Part shown: in pieces, positions 54,936-64,000 of the stretch
Position numbering within the stretch: position 1 is the first letter of the stretch
Layout of the letters: each line of letters starts with the position of its first letter
Assembly (NCBI GenBank): GCA_051530055.1
Contig: CM121341.1
Location: 868,001-932,000, forward strand
DNA: 64,000 nucleotides
DNA from: Neoechinorhynchus agilis
Lineage: Eukaryota; Acanthocephala
Reading direction: 5' to 3'
Program-made: the position numbers and the translations under genes
Notes under the pieces: generated by a model
What the model was told of the DNA's origin: nothing
The model's database searches: none
Seen by the model: the letters and a program-made list of their open reading frames with translations, nothing else

Positions 54936-55602
54936 CCTGATAAAGTTGTCGATGAACTACTGGCTGCAACTATAAACAAAATTAACTTAAAATCCCATGT
55001 TTCACAACTTGGAGCGCTATCACGTGTGCTTATAATATATATTTGTTGTTGTTGTTGTTGCACTTTTCCAAAACAATTAAAAAATCGAAAAAAAACAATC
55101 GGCGAAAACATGGACATTTTTAGTCTTCGAACTCAAGGGTTTTTATTTAAGTACGCAGCATTCAGATTCGCTCAAAACAACAAAAGAGTTATGTATTCCA
55201 AGTGATTCCATCTTGTTCTCGTTGCAAGTATTCCTGACTCTTCCTTTTGGCTGATCTCGGAGCCGAAGAGATCAGGATTAAGTAACAAAATAATGATATA
55301 ACAAAAGGAATATCTCCCGCGAGATATTCCGGCACGCTTTTCTGCAGTCTTATAAGAATCGGGATATCCCTCCCCAAATTCTGACTGAATGGTAGCGACC
55401 AAATAACAAAAGGTTCGGGATATACAAATTATGAATAATATGGAAATGTATAGATAACGAAAATATAGAATAACAAACGGCCCATATGACTATGTCCTTG
55501 TTCTGTGTCCTTGTTTTGTAAAGAATTTTTTAATATCGTATGAATTCATTTTGTGGATTACCTCTAAAATCGACTTAGTATCCGAGATACTTACCTTCTT
55601 GA
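54936..55602. other. LINE-A / LINE-C junction region, copy 3
   Basis: Same as 25136-25820 with a longer GTT run (TTGTTGTTGTTGTTG) near 55045. No gene. Confidence 0.5.
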
Positions 55603-57025
55603 TCATTGCTCCATCTCTAATTCACCATTCATACTCCTCTTGCCAGTTGGCATTGGTAAAACATTCTTTATTAACACTATCATACATATTGATTTTGGTA
55701 AAAAATCTTCCATAGGAAAGACTCCAATCGCTCTTTCATACTTAAAAGTTTTATTACAAATGGTTCTACTTTTGTTACTAAAGATATTATTTACTTTTTT
55801 AATAAAAATTTTGGCCAAAAGTTAGCCTAAGGTCCGGTGGTCTACCTCTGCCAAAAAAACACATAAGTAACCGCTCAAAAGGGTTTAAAAAATAGGTAGA
55901 TGGTTTAAATGTGGCATGTTAAGTCTAATTAATCTCCAGCACAGTCTTTTTATTTTTATAAAAAAGGAGGCCAGATTGGAGTTTAGAATCGTTCTTTTGT
56001 TGCTAGCCGGAGAGGTAATCCCTAAGAACCCGGAACAGTTTTTAATAGAGCAAGCATTGGTTAAATCATTTTCGCATACTAGCGTAGTGAGTTTTGCTCT
56101 CACACCCGGCGTCTTTAAGGGGATAATTAAAGTATTTTGTCTATTTACAGCGAGATTCGCCCTCTTTAAAATGCAATCTGAGTTAATACGATCTCCCATA
56201 AGTTTAAGAAGCTTTTCCCTTTTTTTATTAAAAGCTAAGAAAAATAAATCATCCGCATAGGCCCAATATTTACAATATTTCTTGTTAATTGTTTTAAATT
56301 TTTAATCATTAATATAAGGAAAAGAGTAGGGGAAATGGGAAGCCTTGAGGCACACCATATTTCGAGTAAAAAATTGATTTGTTTTTGTCAACATCCACAA
56401 AATATTTTTTTGATTCAAATAAAAATTGGGTTAGTTTTTTAAGTTTTTTAGGGATTCTTAAGCCATCCATAGCCTCATAAATAAAAGTGAGATTGATCGC
56501 GACAAATGCCTTGTTAATATCTAGTTGAACAAGGACTTTATTTACTCCAATGATTTGGTCATTAAAACTTTGCAACTCGTATAACAAAGAGCTAACTCCC
56601 TTACACGGGACAAATCCATGAAAATTAGGTGGGATAAGATTTTTGTTAACTAAAAAAGTAACAAGTTTTTCATTACGAACTTTCTCAATAATCGAAATTA
56701 ACGGGTTTTGAATAGATATGAGTCTAGCATCCCCAGGACTTGAAATTATTTTATCATTTTTTGGAATAATTATTTTCCGTACCATATTGATAGTAAGTAA
56801 ATCCTGAAAAGATAGCCTTCTATTCCAATTTGGTAATATAAAGTTCTTTATTAACCGAGCAGGACCACCTGAAGCACTTTGTTCGAGCAGGAAAAGGCGT
56901 TGTTGGCGTTAGAAACACCTCTTACCCATACTGACAAAAATATCATCTTTTGAAATTTCCATTGAGTCAATAATATTGTCGGGAAACCAAGTGAGAGAGG
57001 AAGCGACTCCAAACAGGTTCCTATA
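55603..57025 (-). mobile_element. LINE-C reverse transcriptase region, copy 4
   Basis: The minus frame 56785-56309 (158 codons) is the longest RT start: RKIIIPKNDKIISSPGDARL, IPPNFHGFVPCKGVSSLLYE, QLDINKAFVAINLTFIYEAM and KYGVPQGFPFP. YADDLFFLAF and GRGRPPDLRLTF follow in other frames. It is separated from its own endonuclease (58245-59165) by the LINE-B inserted at 57028-58095. Confidence 0.75.
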
Positions 57026-57027
57026 AA

Positions 57028-58095
57028 GTGTCATCCTTACCATACACCATCTCCGCCACTCATTATTTTATATCAGAACATCTCGAATGGGTTCACCTTC
57101 AACTCTCTCTTTCTCTTTGTAACGCCAGCCGTGAAATGACCGTCACCGGTGTTTATCGTCGCCTGCCTCAAGTCATGCCGCCAACACTTCCTGTTTCTAG
57201 GAGACTTCAACCGTCTCCTTGCTCCACCGTCACTCTCTGATCTCTTACAACTAGTAAACTTCCCCTCGCGTGGCTCATCCAAACTAGATAAAATCTTTAC
57301 CAATATAGCAAAATATTCCGCTCCCATTAAACTCCCACCCGTCGCGACCTCGGATCACTGCACCATCCTCCTTAGACCAATTGTTCCTTCGAAGCGACAG
57401 TCCTCCGACCCTTTTGCGGTCTGGGATAAACGTGAGCATAACTCTCTCGATATCCAACGCGTCACATCGCTTCGGATTCTGGGCCTAATCTTCCAACACA
57501 ATCTCAAATTGGACATCCACATTAATGACGTCGTAGCAAAAGCCACTGCTAAATTGTACTTTATCAAGCGCTCGCGTTTAGTCGGAGTCAGCCCATGCAA
57601 TCTAGCACATTTCTATTGGTCCGCTGTGGTCCCCGCAATCTCATATGCATACCCAACCTTTTGCAATTTATCCATCCATCAACTGCGCTTGCTTTCCTCC
57701 CTAAATAAACGAGCCTGCAAAATTTGCTCCAAGGACCTCCCACCAATCGAAGAACACCTTTCCCAAATCTTCGATAAATACATGACCTCCCTGCGTTCCC
57801 TTCCATATAAATTTCTCTCGTTCATCTCGCCAAGGGAACCCGTCCGAAATACGCGATGTTCGAACAAATTCAATCCGCCTCTCCCTCGCACCACACTATA
57901 TAAAAAATCATTTTTTGCCATCGAACAATCAACCCATGAGTCTACGGCCTGAATCGGAGGAGAGACTCATGTACATGCGGCGACTTGCAGCTCTTCCTAG
58001 TTACAGTCTCAATCAAACAGCGCGAAACCAAAGATACATGGTTCCCGTGCTTGTTTGTGTCTGAAATAATAAAACGTGTTATTATTACCTCTGGG
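57028..58095 (+). mobile_element. LINE-B, internally deleted copy inserted in LINE-C
   Basis: Same deletion junction as 51681-52717. The frame 57149-57952 (267 codons) runs from FLGDFNRLLAPPSLSDLLQL through SDHCTILL to VTSLRILGLIF and ESTA-stop without interruption. The 3' tail AATAATAAAACGTGTTATTA is at about 58066. Confidence 0.75.
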
Positions 58096-59170
58096 TAATA
58101 AACCGTCCCTATCCAATTAGCCGCTTTTTGCTTCCAATCGATCCAATTTTTTTATTATGAAGAGTATTCCAGTAGCTTGATGACATGCTTTTTAATGTTG
58201 TTAATTTTTTCTTATCTCTATCTAAATTTTCATTCGTTAGATGTTTATAAAATGTCGATCTGTAATATTCTTAGTGCCAGATTCCCTTTTAACTCATTTA
58301 TAATGGATAATCCCATAAATGAATTGGTGAGCTTTGAGGGTCTCCATTTTTTTAAATGGCAAAAGGTGGTTAGTTTATCGTTAGCCGCTTTAGAGATGAT
58401 GTCACCAACTTCTGATAATTTAAGCCTCTGTAAAGACACTTTTGATTTAATTTGAAGGTTAAAATTATTTACATTATTTAAATTGAAAACGACTCTGGTT
58501 TTTAGGTCTAGTTGACCGGATTCGAACGGTATAAGATCATGCCCTATTGATTTCTGATCTAAAATTTGAGCTCCCATTCTCACGGAAATATTAAATTCTT
58601 TTTTAATTAGGCAAGCATCTAGGTAGGAGTGTGCATTTTTCGCATAATTATGGAATGGGGGAAAAGGCGTTTGATAGAAATTAAATATGTTTGACCATTT
58701 TCCAAAAGCTGTAAGGGAATTGGAGTTAAAGCCTTCTATAATTATGTCAGGATTCCAGTCTATCATCCATTGACTTTTCCCCTTTAAAAATTTGTTCACT
58801 TTTCTTGAGGGGATGTAGAGATTGCATAAAATCAATTTATTATCCTTAAACGTTAAAAAAGCGTCTACGGAAAAATTTGTACAGCAAGATAGTCTTCTTT
58901 AAACTGCAAAAGCAATTTAGGGTTAAGAGATTTTTTATAAACGTTTGCAAACCCCCGAGAATCCAATGTTTTTTGGATTAGGAAATGAGAAGGTGCGGGA
59001 AAGAATAAAATGATCAAAAATAGAGAAATTTAAGATATTGGAAATTCCCGATTCCTGGAAACAGAGTACTTCTGCATCCAGGATATTGATTTGATTTAAT
59101 ATATGATTAGAGATTGTACTACCTCTAGAAATATTATAGGATAAAATCCTTCTATTATTCATCATAATGA
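58096..59170 (-). mobile_element. LINE-C endonuclease and linker, copy 4
   Basis: Minus strand: MMNNRRILSYNISRG and AEVLCFQESG (APE catalytic Glu) at 59165-58935. After a frameshift, 58835-58245 has MILCNLYIPSRKVNK, IIIEGFNSNSLTAFGKW (GDFN-equivalent), NAHSYLDACLIKKEF and SIGHDLIPFES (SDH-equivalent). The normal APE residues are partly replaced (GFNS, GHD). This is the only copy in the window where endonuclease and linker are continuous. Confidence 0.75.
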
Positions 59171-60684
59171 AAAGGCGAAGAGTTGCTCTCTTCCCTTATA
59201 AAGATTTTAGGATCATTATTGTCTAACTTGTTTTCTGTTTTCCTTTTATAAGGATTAAAGGAAGGAGATTGATCCATAGTCATCACTTCCACCGCACCTT
59301 CCATTGCGATATCTTCCATATTATCAACCATCCTAATCTATTCCGACTCACACCTTCCGGATTCACCGCTTTTGTCTGGTGAATTTTTTAACGAATTTAT
59401 TATTGCGTCTTTTTCTTCAATTTTTTGTAAAGAATTTTAACTTGATCTTGCAGGGAGCGAATTTAACCCACTAAGGATTCCAAAAACTGTCTATCATATG
59501 TTTGGCTGAATGAAGTATTATGAGAAGAGGATGGCGAAGGGTTGCTTCTGTTTACCCAGGCATTGGAGTTATAACCGTTAGAATTTTCATATGATTTGAA
59601 GTATTTTATTGCTGCAGGACAGAACCTTTTAAAGGCTTCGTGATTTCCATCACAATTGCAGCAACATATTCTACTGCTTTGGCATGATCAAGAAGGATGA
59701 TTTTCGGCACAGGTGCCACATTTCGGATCATTTTTGCATTGTGAAATACAATGGCCCCATTTGTTGCATTTCTTACATTGGATCAAAATATAATCATAAA
59801 TCGAGTTTTGTCTCTGAAAGGAAAAGTTTATCCAGTGGACCAGAAAACCCGCCGAAGTGCCTTTTAATTTATCAATTATTTTAGATGAACCTTGTACTAG
59901 TAGAGCACAAGGGGGTTATCCGGATTATTGAAGAGAAATTTAATAGTTTTAATTTGGAATTTTTGTTCAAACATAGAAAGATCCTCCTGATTCATATTTG
60001 GAATATCGAAAACAAGCAGCGAAACTTTACGCGAAATATCCGCAAAATCCACCTGACAATCTTTTAACATTTTAGAAAAAAGGTCACGCTCGTCATAACT
60101 CACGAATGCGATTAGGTGAGCCATTTTTGTTGAGATATATTTTTTGATCTGATAAATCTTCACACTTTCCCACTTTTTTGGTAATAACTAATTAGTAAAG
60201 TAATGTTTAACCACCTCGTTTAGAGAGGCACTTTTTAAATTTTCCTTTTTAATACGGAGAATAAATTCCGCTTTGCGTCTCGGGAGTTTCGGCGTAAACT
60301 CCTGATGGATATCAACTGAGACTTTAGAATTGAATGAGGAGTCATTATTATTCACAAACTTAGTTAAATTATGTATTTTTTCAAACCTTCGAACATTGGA
60401 AGAGTTTAATCCTTCCTTGTCTATACCAACAACTTGCGTGTGGGGGGCCGGAAACCCATTATTATTTAGAAAAACCACACTGGTCTTATCAACAAAACTG
60501 TGGGGGCAGAACACCCATTACTCAAAACCACATTGAGAGGAATACCAACATTCCCATCCCTGAGACCCTCCAAACTAACCTTGTCATTGACTACCGGACT
60601 AGTTTTGCGTTTATCAGTAGGATCGGGAGACCTCAAATAATGGGATTTGATTTGATGCCTAGCAGTTGAATTTTTGAGCGACAT
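59171..60684 (-). mobile_element. LINE-C ORF1, copy 2
   Basis: Near-identical to 28437-29753, with the same start MSLKNSTARHQIKSHYL (60684) and the same Cys/His cluster (about 59780-59620). A frameshift near 60505 (GTGGGGGCAGAAC) breaks the first block. About 200 bases between it and the endonuclease (59171-59370) encode short pieces only. Confidence 0.7.
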
Positions 60685-61905
60685 AATTGATAATTTTTTT
60701 GTTAAAAACTGCGCACCGACAAACGAGTCTAAAGATGGAGGAATTGATTGCGCTCAGTTAGTTTCTAAAGATCTAAGTGATCGCGCAGTCTTGTCGGACT
60801 CTCGGATGGACACCGTTTATCATCCTCCACTTCGAGATGAAGGAGGAGGTTTTCGGACTGATGATGTATTTGTATCTTCATTCCCTGCTCTCTCCTTCCC
60901 TCTGATTCGTCCATCCAAGTTCCCATAACCAAACTTCCCCTCAAAAAGGAGGATTATATCCTTCGCGTTCACAAATAAAATGTGGGCCCCACTCCAAGTA
61001 CAATATTTTGGAAAAGTACAACCAACATACTCTCTCATCACACCAACGTAATCTTCTCACTTACAGTATCAAAAAAATTTCGACAACAAGTTCAGCTTTC
61101 TCTTTTCCTTTGTCGACAACAAGGGAAAATCCATATTCTCAGATATGCTTACAGATATGAAAATAAAACATGATGATATTTCCAGAAAGGTCTCTTTCCT
61201 GATGACCAACCCTCCTCTTGATCTCCCGATTGAAGAACAAAAAATTATTGAGAGCGATCTCAAAATCAAACTCATAAAATACCTATTCCGCAAAAACAGT
61301 AGCTCCCAATATATGCCTTTATTTGCTCCGCCCCAATTGATGTAGCTGATTGCTTATGTGGTTCCACAAAAATTGTGTTCTCGCATTTGGTATCCTTCAC
61401 CAATTATAGAGATTCGATCTACGATTTCAATCTCACTATTTGCCAGAACTGCTCCCACTGAGGTCATCAGCCTCATGGATGCAAAATCACTCCTAGGTGT
61501 ATTTTCGACGCTGAAGACTACTGCAAGGATAAATGCCCGGACCCCAAAAAAGTCAAATGCGCCAATTGCCATCTTCCTCACCCTGCTTTCGCCAGATCAT
61601 GCCAAGCTGCTACGCAATCTCGGACCAACAAGCACAGCAGCTATCGAGGGCTCACTATTTTGTCCCCTTTGGGGTAGAGACGTATGGAGCGCTCGGCAGC
61701 TCGGCACTCTCTCTGCTCAAGGATCTCTCGAAGAAATTGAGAGAGGCAACCGGAGACTCAAGAGCAGGCTTATTTCTTCGACAAAATATCTCGCTGGCAG
61801 TACAACGGGGCAATGCTGCCAGCGTGATGGCGACGGTCGAGGAAGGACAAAAGCTGGAATTTGGTGGGAGGTGGTGAATGTAAAGAAAAGTAACCAAATA
61901 GTTCA
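60685..61905 (+). mobile_element. Head-to-head LINE ORF1, copy 2, joined to a LINE C-terminal domain
   Basis: The first part equals 29754-30560 (DDISRKVSFLMTNPP, KIKLIKYLFRKN). This copy keeps about 90 bases lost from the first one, adding a knuckle QNCSH-stop-GHQPHGC at about 61430-61480 before KVKCANCHLPHPAFARSC. From about 61640 it reads FVPFGVETYGALGSSALSLL, RAGLFLRQNISLAVQRGNAA and SV, the same domain end as the minus-strand piece at 33861-34070. Confidence 0.6.
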
Positions 61906-63803
61906 ATGAATGTACGATTGGAACAAAGAATCTTGGATATTTTTCCAAATAAAGTCACATCAAGACCAAACTTCGACCTTGTTTCATTCACCATTAATCC
62001 TAAGGAAGCCATAGTAGGGCGGAAACGATGTAGATTCGCGTCGTGCTCGACTTTGTTCATTCCACATACAATTATATCGTCAAGATAAGAGAACGTTCCC
62101 ACGAGCCCCGAGGCCTCAATAATTGAATTCATGAACCTTTGGCAAGCTGCAACACCGTTGGTTACACCCATGGGTATTCTCTTGAACTGATAAAGCTTTC
62201 GATTGGCTTCAAAAGCGCTGTATCTTCGTTCCTCCGGTAGAATATCGATCTGATAATATGCATTCTTAAGATCTAGTTGGCTAAAAACTTTGTACTGAGC
62301 GATCGCGTTTGCGAGGTCCGAAATTTTAGCGAGGGGATATGCGTCCAAGTAAGTAAACTTGTTTATGAGTCAACGACAAGTCTTCGTTTTCCATTATCCC
62401 TTTTGATGACGACAATCTGAGCTCTCCAAGGGGAGGAAGATTCCTCAATAATATTTCCTTCCAGCATCCTGGCGATCTCGGAACGAATAAACGCCTGATC
62501 GGATAAGCTATAAGATCTGCTCTTAGTCGCAATCGGGTGGCACTTCTCTTTCAAGTTTGAGAATAGTCGAGGGGAGCTGGAATAATTAGACAAGTGGCGG
62601 CCACTGGAACCTTGAATTCGGACAATTTGCCGTTTGAGGTGATTGTTAAGCGTTCGTGAAGGAGCAGAAAGGGCAGTCCTAATATTACGTCGATGCAGAG
62701 TTCGCTGATGACGAAGATGGAGATGTCCGAGTAGTCGATCTGCCCGCATTTGAAATCGATTCAGCTTTCACCAGAAATTTTTCGAGTCGAACTTCCAGCA
62801 GCCAAGTTAACAGTCAGATTCACCTGGGAGTAAGGTATTCCGAGTCTATCGGCTAGTCGTTTGTTAATAAAGTTTAGAAAACTTCCGGTATCGATGAGAG
62901 CCGATAGCTGTATCGAACCTATGCTTATCATCACCTTCATGAGAGAAGCTCCTGGGTGAATTGCGGTGCTCGGGCATACAGCGGAAAGTTCATTGATGGA
63001 TTTAGCGCGATTTCTGGAGGATCTGCAAACTTTGGTGAAGCGTTTCTCGCAGGACATTGATTTCTATAGTGGTTTTTATTCCCACCGAAGAAACATTTTC
63101 TTTGGGGAGAACTTGCCCGGCGATTGAGAGCAGCGCTCATCTCTGCCTCCTCAATATTTCTGACATAGCAATCAGTTTCGGAAGGCACCGCATTGATCGA
63201 CACTTCGGAACAACGGTTGTATTGTTCTTGTGCTTCGTAAGAGATTTGTACTGATTTTGCGAGTTGAAGAGCTCTATCCAAATCCAGATTTTCATTTTCT
63301 AACAAACGTTGACGGATCGAGTCGGATTCTAATAAGGATATAAAAGCATCCCTTATCGCATCGTTGCGATATTGTTCAGCTGATACATTTTCCAATACGC
63401 AATCTCGGACCAACAAGCACAAGGCTTGTATGAATCAGCTGATATCCCCGTCGTCGTTTTGCTTACGCATCGTCAATAGATGTCGAGCCAGGATTTTGTT
63501 TGGCTTTCGCACATACAACTTTTCCAGAGTGTTCATAGCTTCATCATTCGACTTGCTATCTTCAAGTAGTTCATAGACGCTACTGCCAACAGACAGGAAG
63601 CGTAGTTCCAGTTTGTCAATATGTTTATTAGAAGGTTGATTAGAGACGAACTGGAAGTTTCGTTTCCACAACCTGTAATGTTTTTCTGATCCGGATTCAT
63701 GTGGCAAGATGTCAAACCGTTCGGGTTGAAACGTTTCCTTGAAGATCCTCGAGGAATCATCTGTTCTCGACGAGGTGTATGACATTGGAGAGTTTTCTGC
63801 CAT
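61906..63803 (-). mobile_element. Ty3/gypsy element gypsy-C, gag-pol remnant
   Basis: Minus strand. Gag starts MAENSPMSYTSSRTDD (63803) and continues after a frameshift with MCLLVRDCVLENVSAEQYRN. A knuckle KCFFGGNKNHYRNQCPAR has one Cys replaced by Gly. The protease reads IQLSALIDTGSFLNFINKR. RT starts as KEKCHPIATKSRSYSLSDQA, RSEIARMLEGNIIEESSSPW and IKRDNGKRRLVVDS, then YPLAKISDLANAIAQYKVFS, LDLKNAYYQIDILPEERRYS and VGTFSYLDDIIVCG (YLDD). It stops at about 61906, so RNase H and integrase are missing. Frameshifts separate gag, protease and RT blocks. No LTR was seen in 63804-64000. Confidence 0.8.
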
Positions 63804-64000
63804 TATTGACCAAAGGTGGCTTTTTGCACATTAAATTGTTGAGAATAATATAGAAACCTTAGAGGTTTTATTGTGCAAAAGTGCAAGGTTGCGAAGTGCG
63901 AATCAAACGGTGGATATGAAGGCGCGGTAGAATTGTTAGATATCACTACAACCAGACCATAAAGGTTGACTGGTAGATGGAGTCGGTAATTGCAACACTG
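63804..64000. other. 5' flank of gypsy-C
   Basis: Expected to hold the leader and primer-binding site of gypsy-C (minus strand). No clear tRNA-complementary stretch or LTR end was identified. Confidence 0.35.

Noticed and set aside
1-64000. CRISPR arrays, rRNA genes, bacterial operons, replication origins
   Set aside because: None seen. Direct repeats here are long and transposon-derived, and genes are split by introns.

Overview
The window is eukaryotic and metazoan-like. Its genes are split by very short GT-AG introns (about 40-60 bp), the coding families are animal ones (transglutaminase, Mediator subunit MED7, replication-type histone H3 with a 3' stem-loop, CAP-domain protein, mitochondrial-type AspRS), and most of the rest is animal-type retrotransposons (Ty3/gypsy, BEL/Pao, several APE-type LINEs, a Penelope-like fragment, a tRNA-derived SINE). 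Two same-strand genes only 62 bp apart, each with an acceptor-like TTTTATAG or TTTCAG just before its ATG, hint at spliced-leader trans-splicing and operons (known in nematodes, flatworms, rotifers, some crustaceans and tunicates). I cannot name the species.

Layout. 1-5.8 kb is the gene-dense part: a multi-exon transglutaminase (+), an unidentified multi-exon gene (-) convergent with it, MED7 (-) and histone H3 (+). 6.1-12.8 kb holds a degenerate SINE and a decayed Ty3/gypsy element (gypsy-A) carrying an antisense LINE-B insertion and a SINE. 13.1-16.7 kb holds a hairpin repeat, a 190-bp tandem repeat and a 14-exon gene for an unrecognised type II membrane protein. 17.0-19.4 kb has a fragment of mitochondrial AspRS, a terminal exon of an unknown gene and a CAP-domain gene, all on the minus strand. 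19.6-21.5 kb is a BEL/Pao pol remnant, followed by an inverted-repeat element that contains a SINE.

22-32 kb and 44.6-61.6 kb are built from the same LINE pieces. LINE-A (+) encodes an APE endonuclease and RT. LINE-C (-) is a relative with a zinc-knuckle ORF1. LINE-B is a CR1/Jockey-like family inserted into LINE-C. Between about 46.7 and 58.2 kb these pieces repeat in tandem with a period near 5.35 kb. 32.2-35.8 kb is a patchwork of an AspRS pseudogene, a Penelope GIY-YIG fragment, a LINE 3' domain and an internally deleted gypsy. 35.8-44.6 kb is a segmental duplication of 8.4-17.0 kb that includes a second, intact-looking copy of the 14-exon membrane protein gene. The window ends in a third gypsy element (-).

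The most interesting host-gene signals are the paired 14-exon membrane protein genes, which have the same exon lengths and only in-frame length changes; the histone H3 with Arg in place of three core acetyl-lysines; and the possible MED7 operon. No CRISPR array, rRNA or convincing functional tRNA was seen. Splice junctions are hand-predicted from GT-AG sites and reading-frame continuity.
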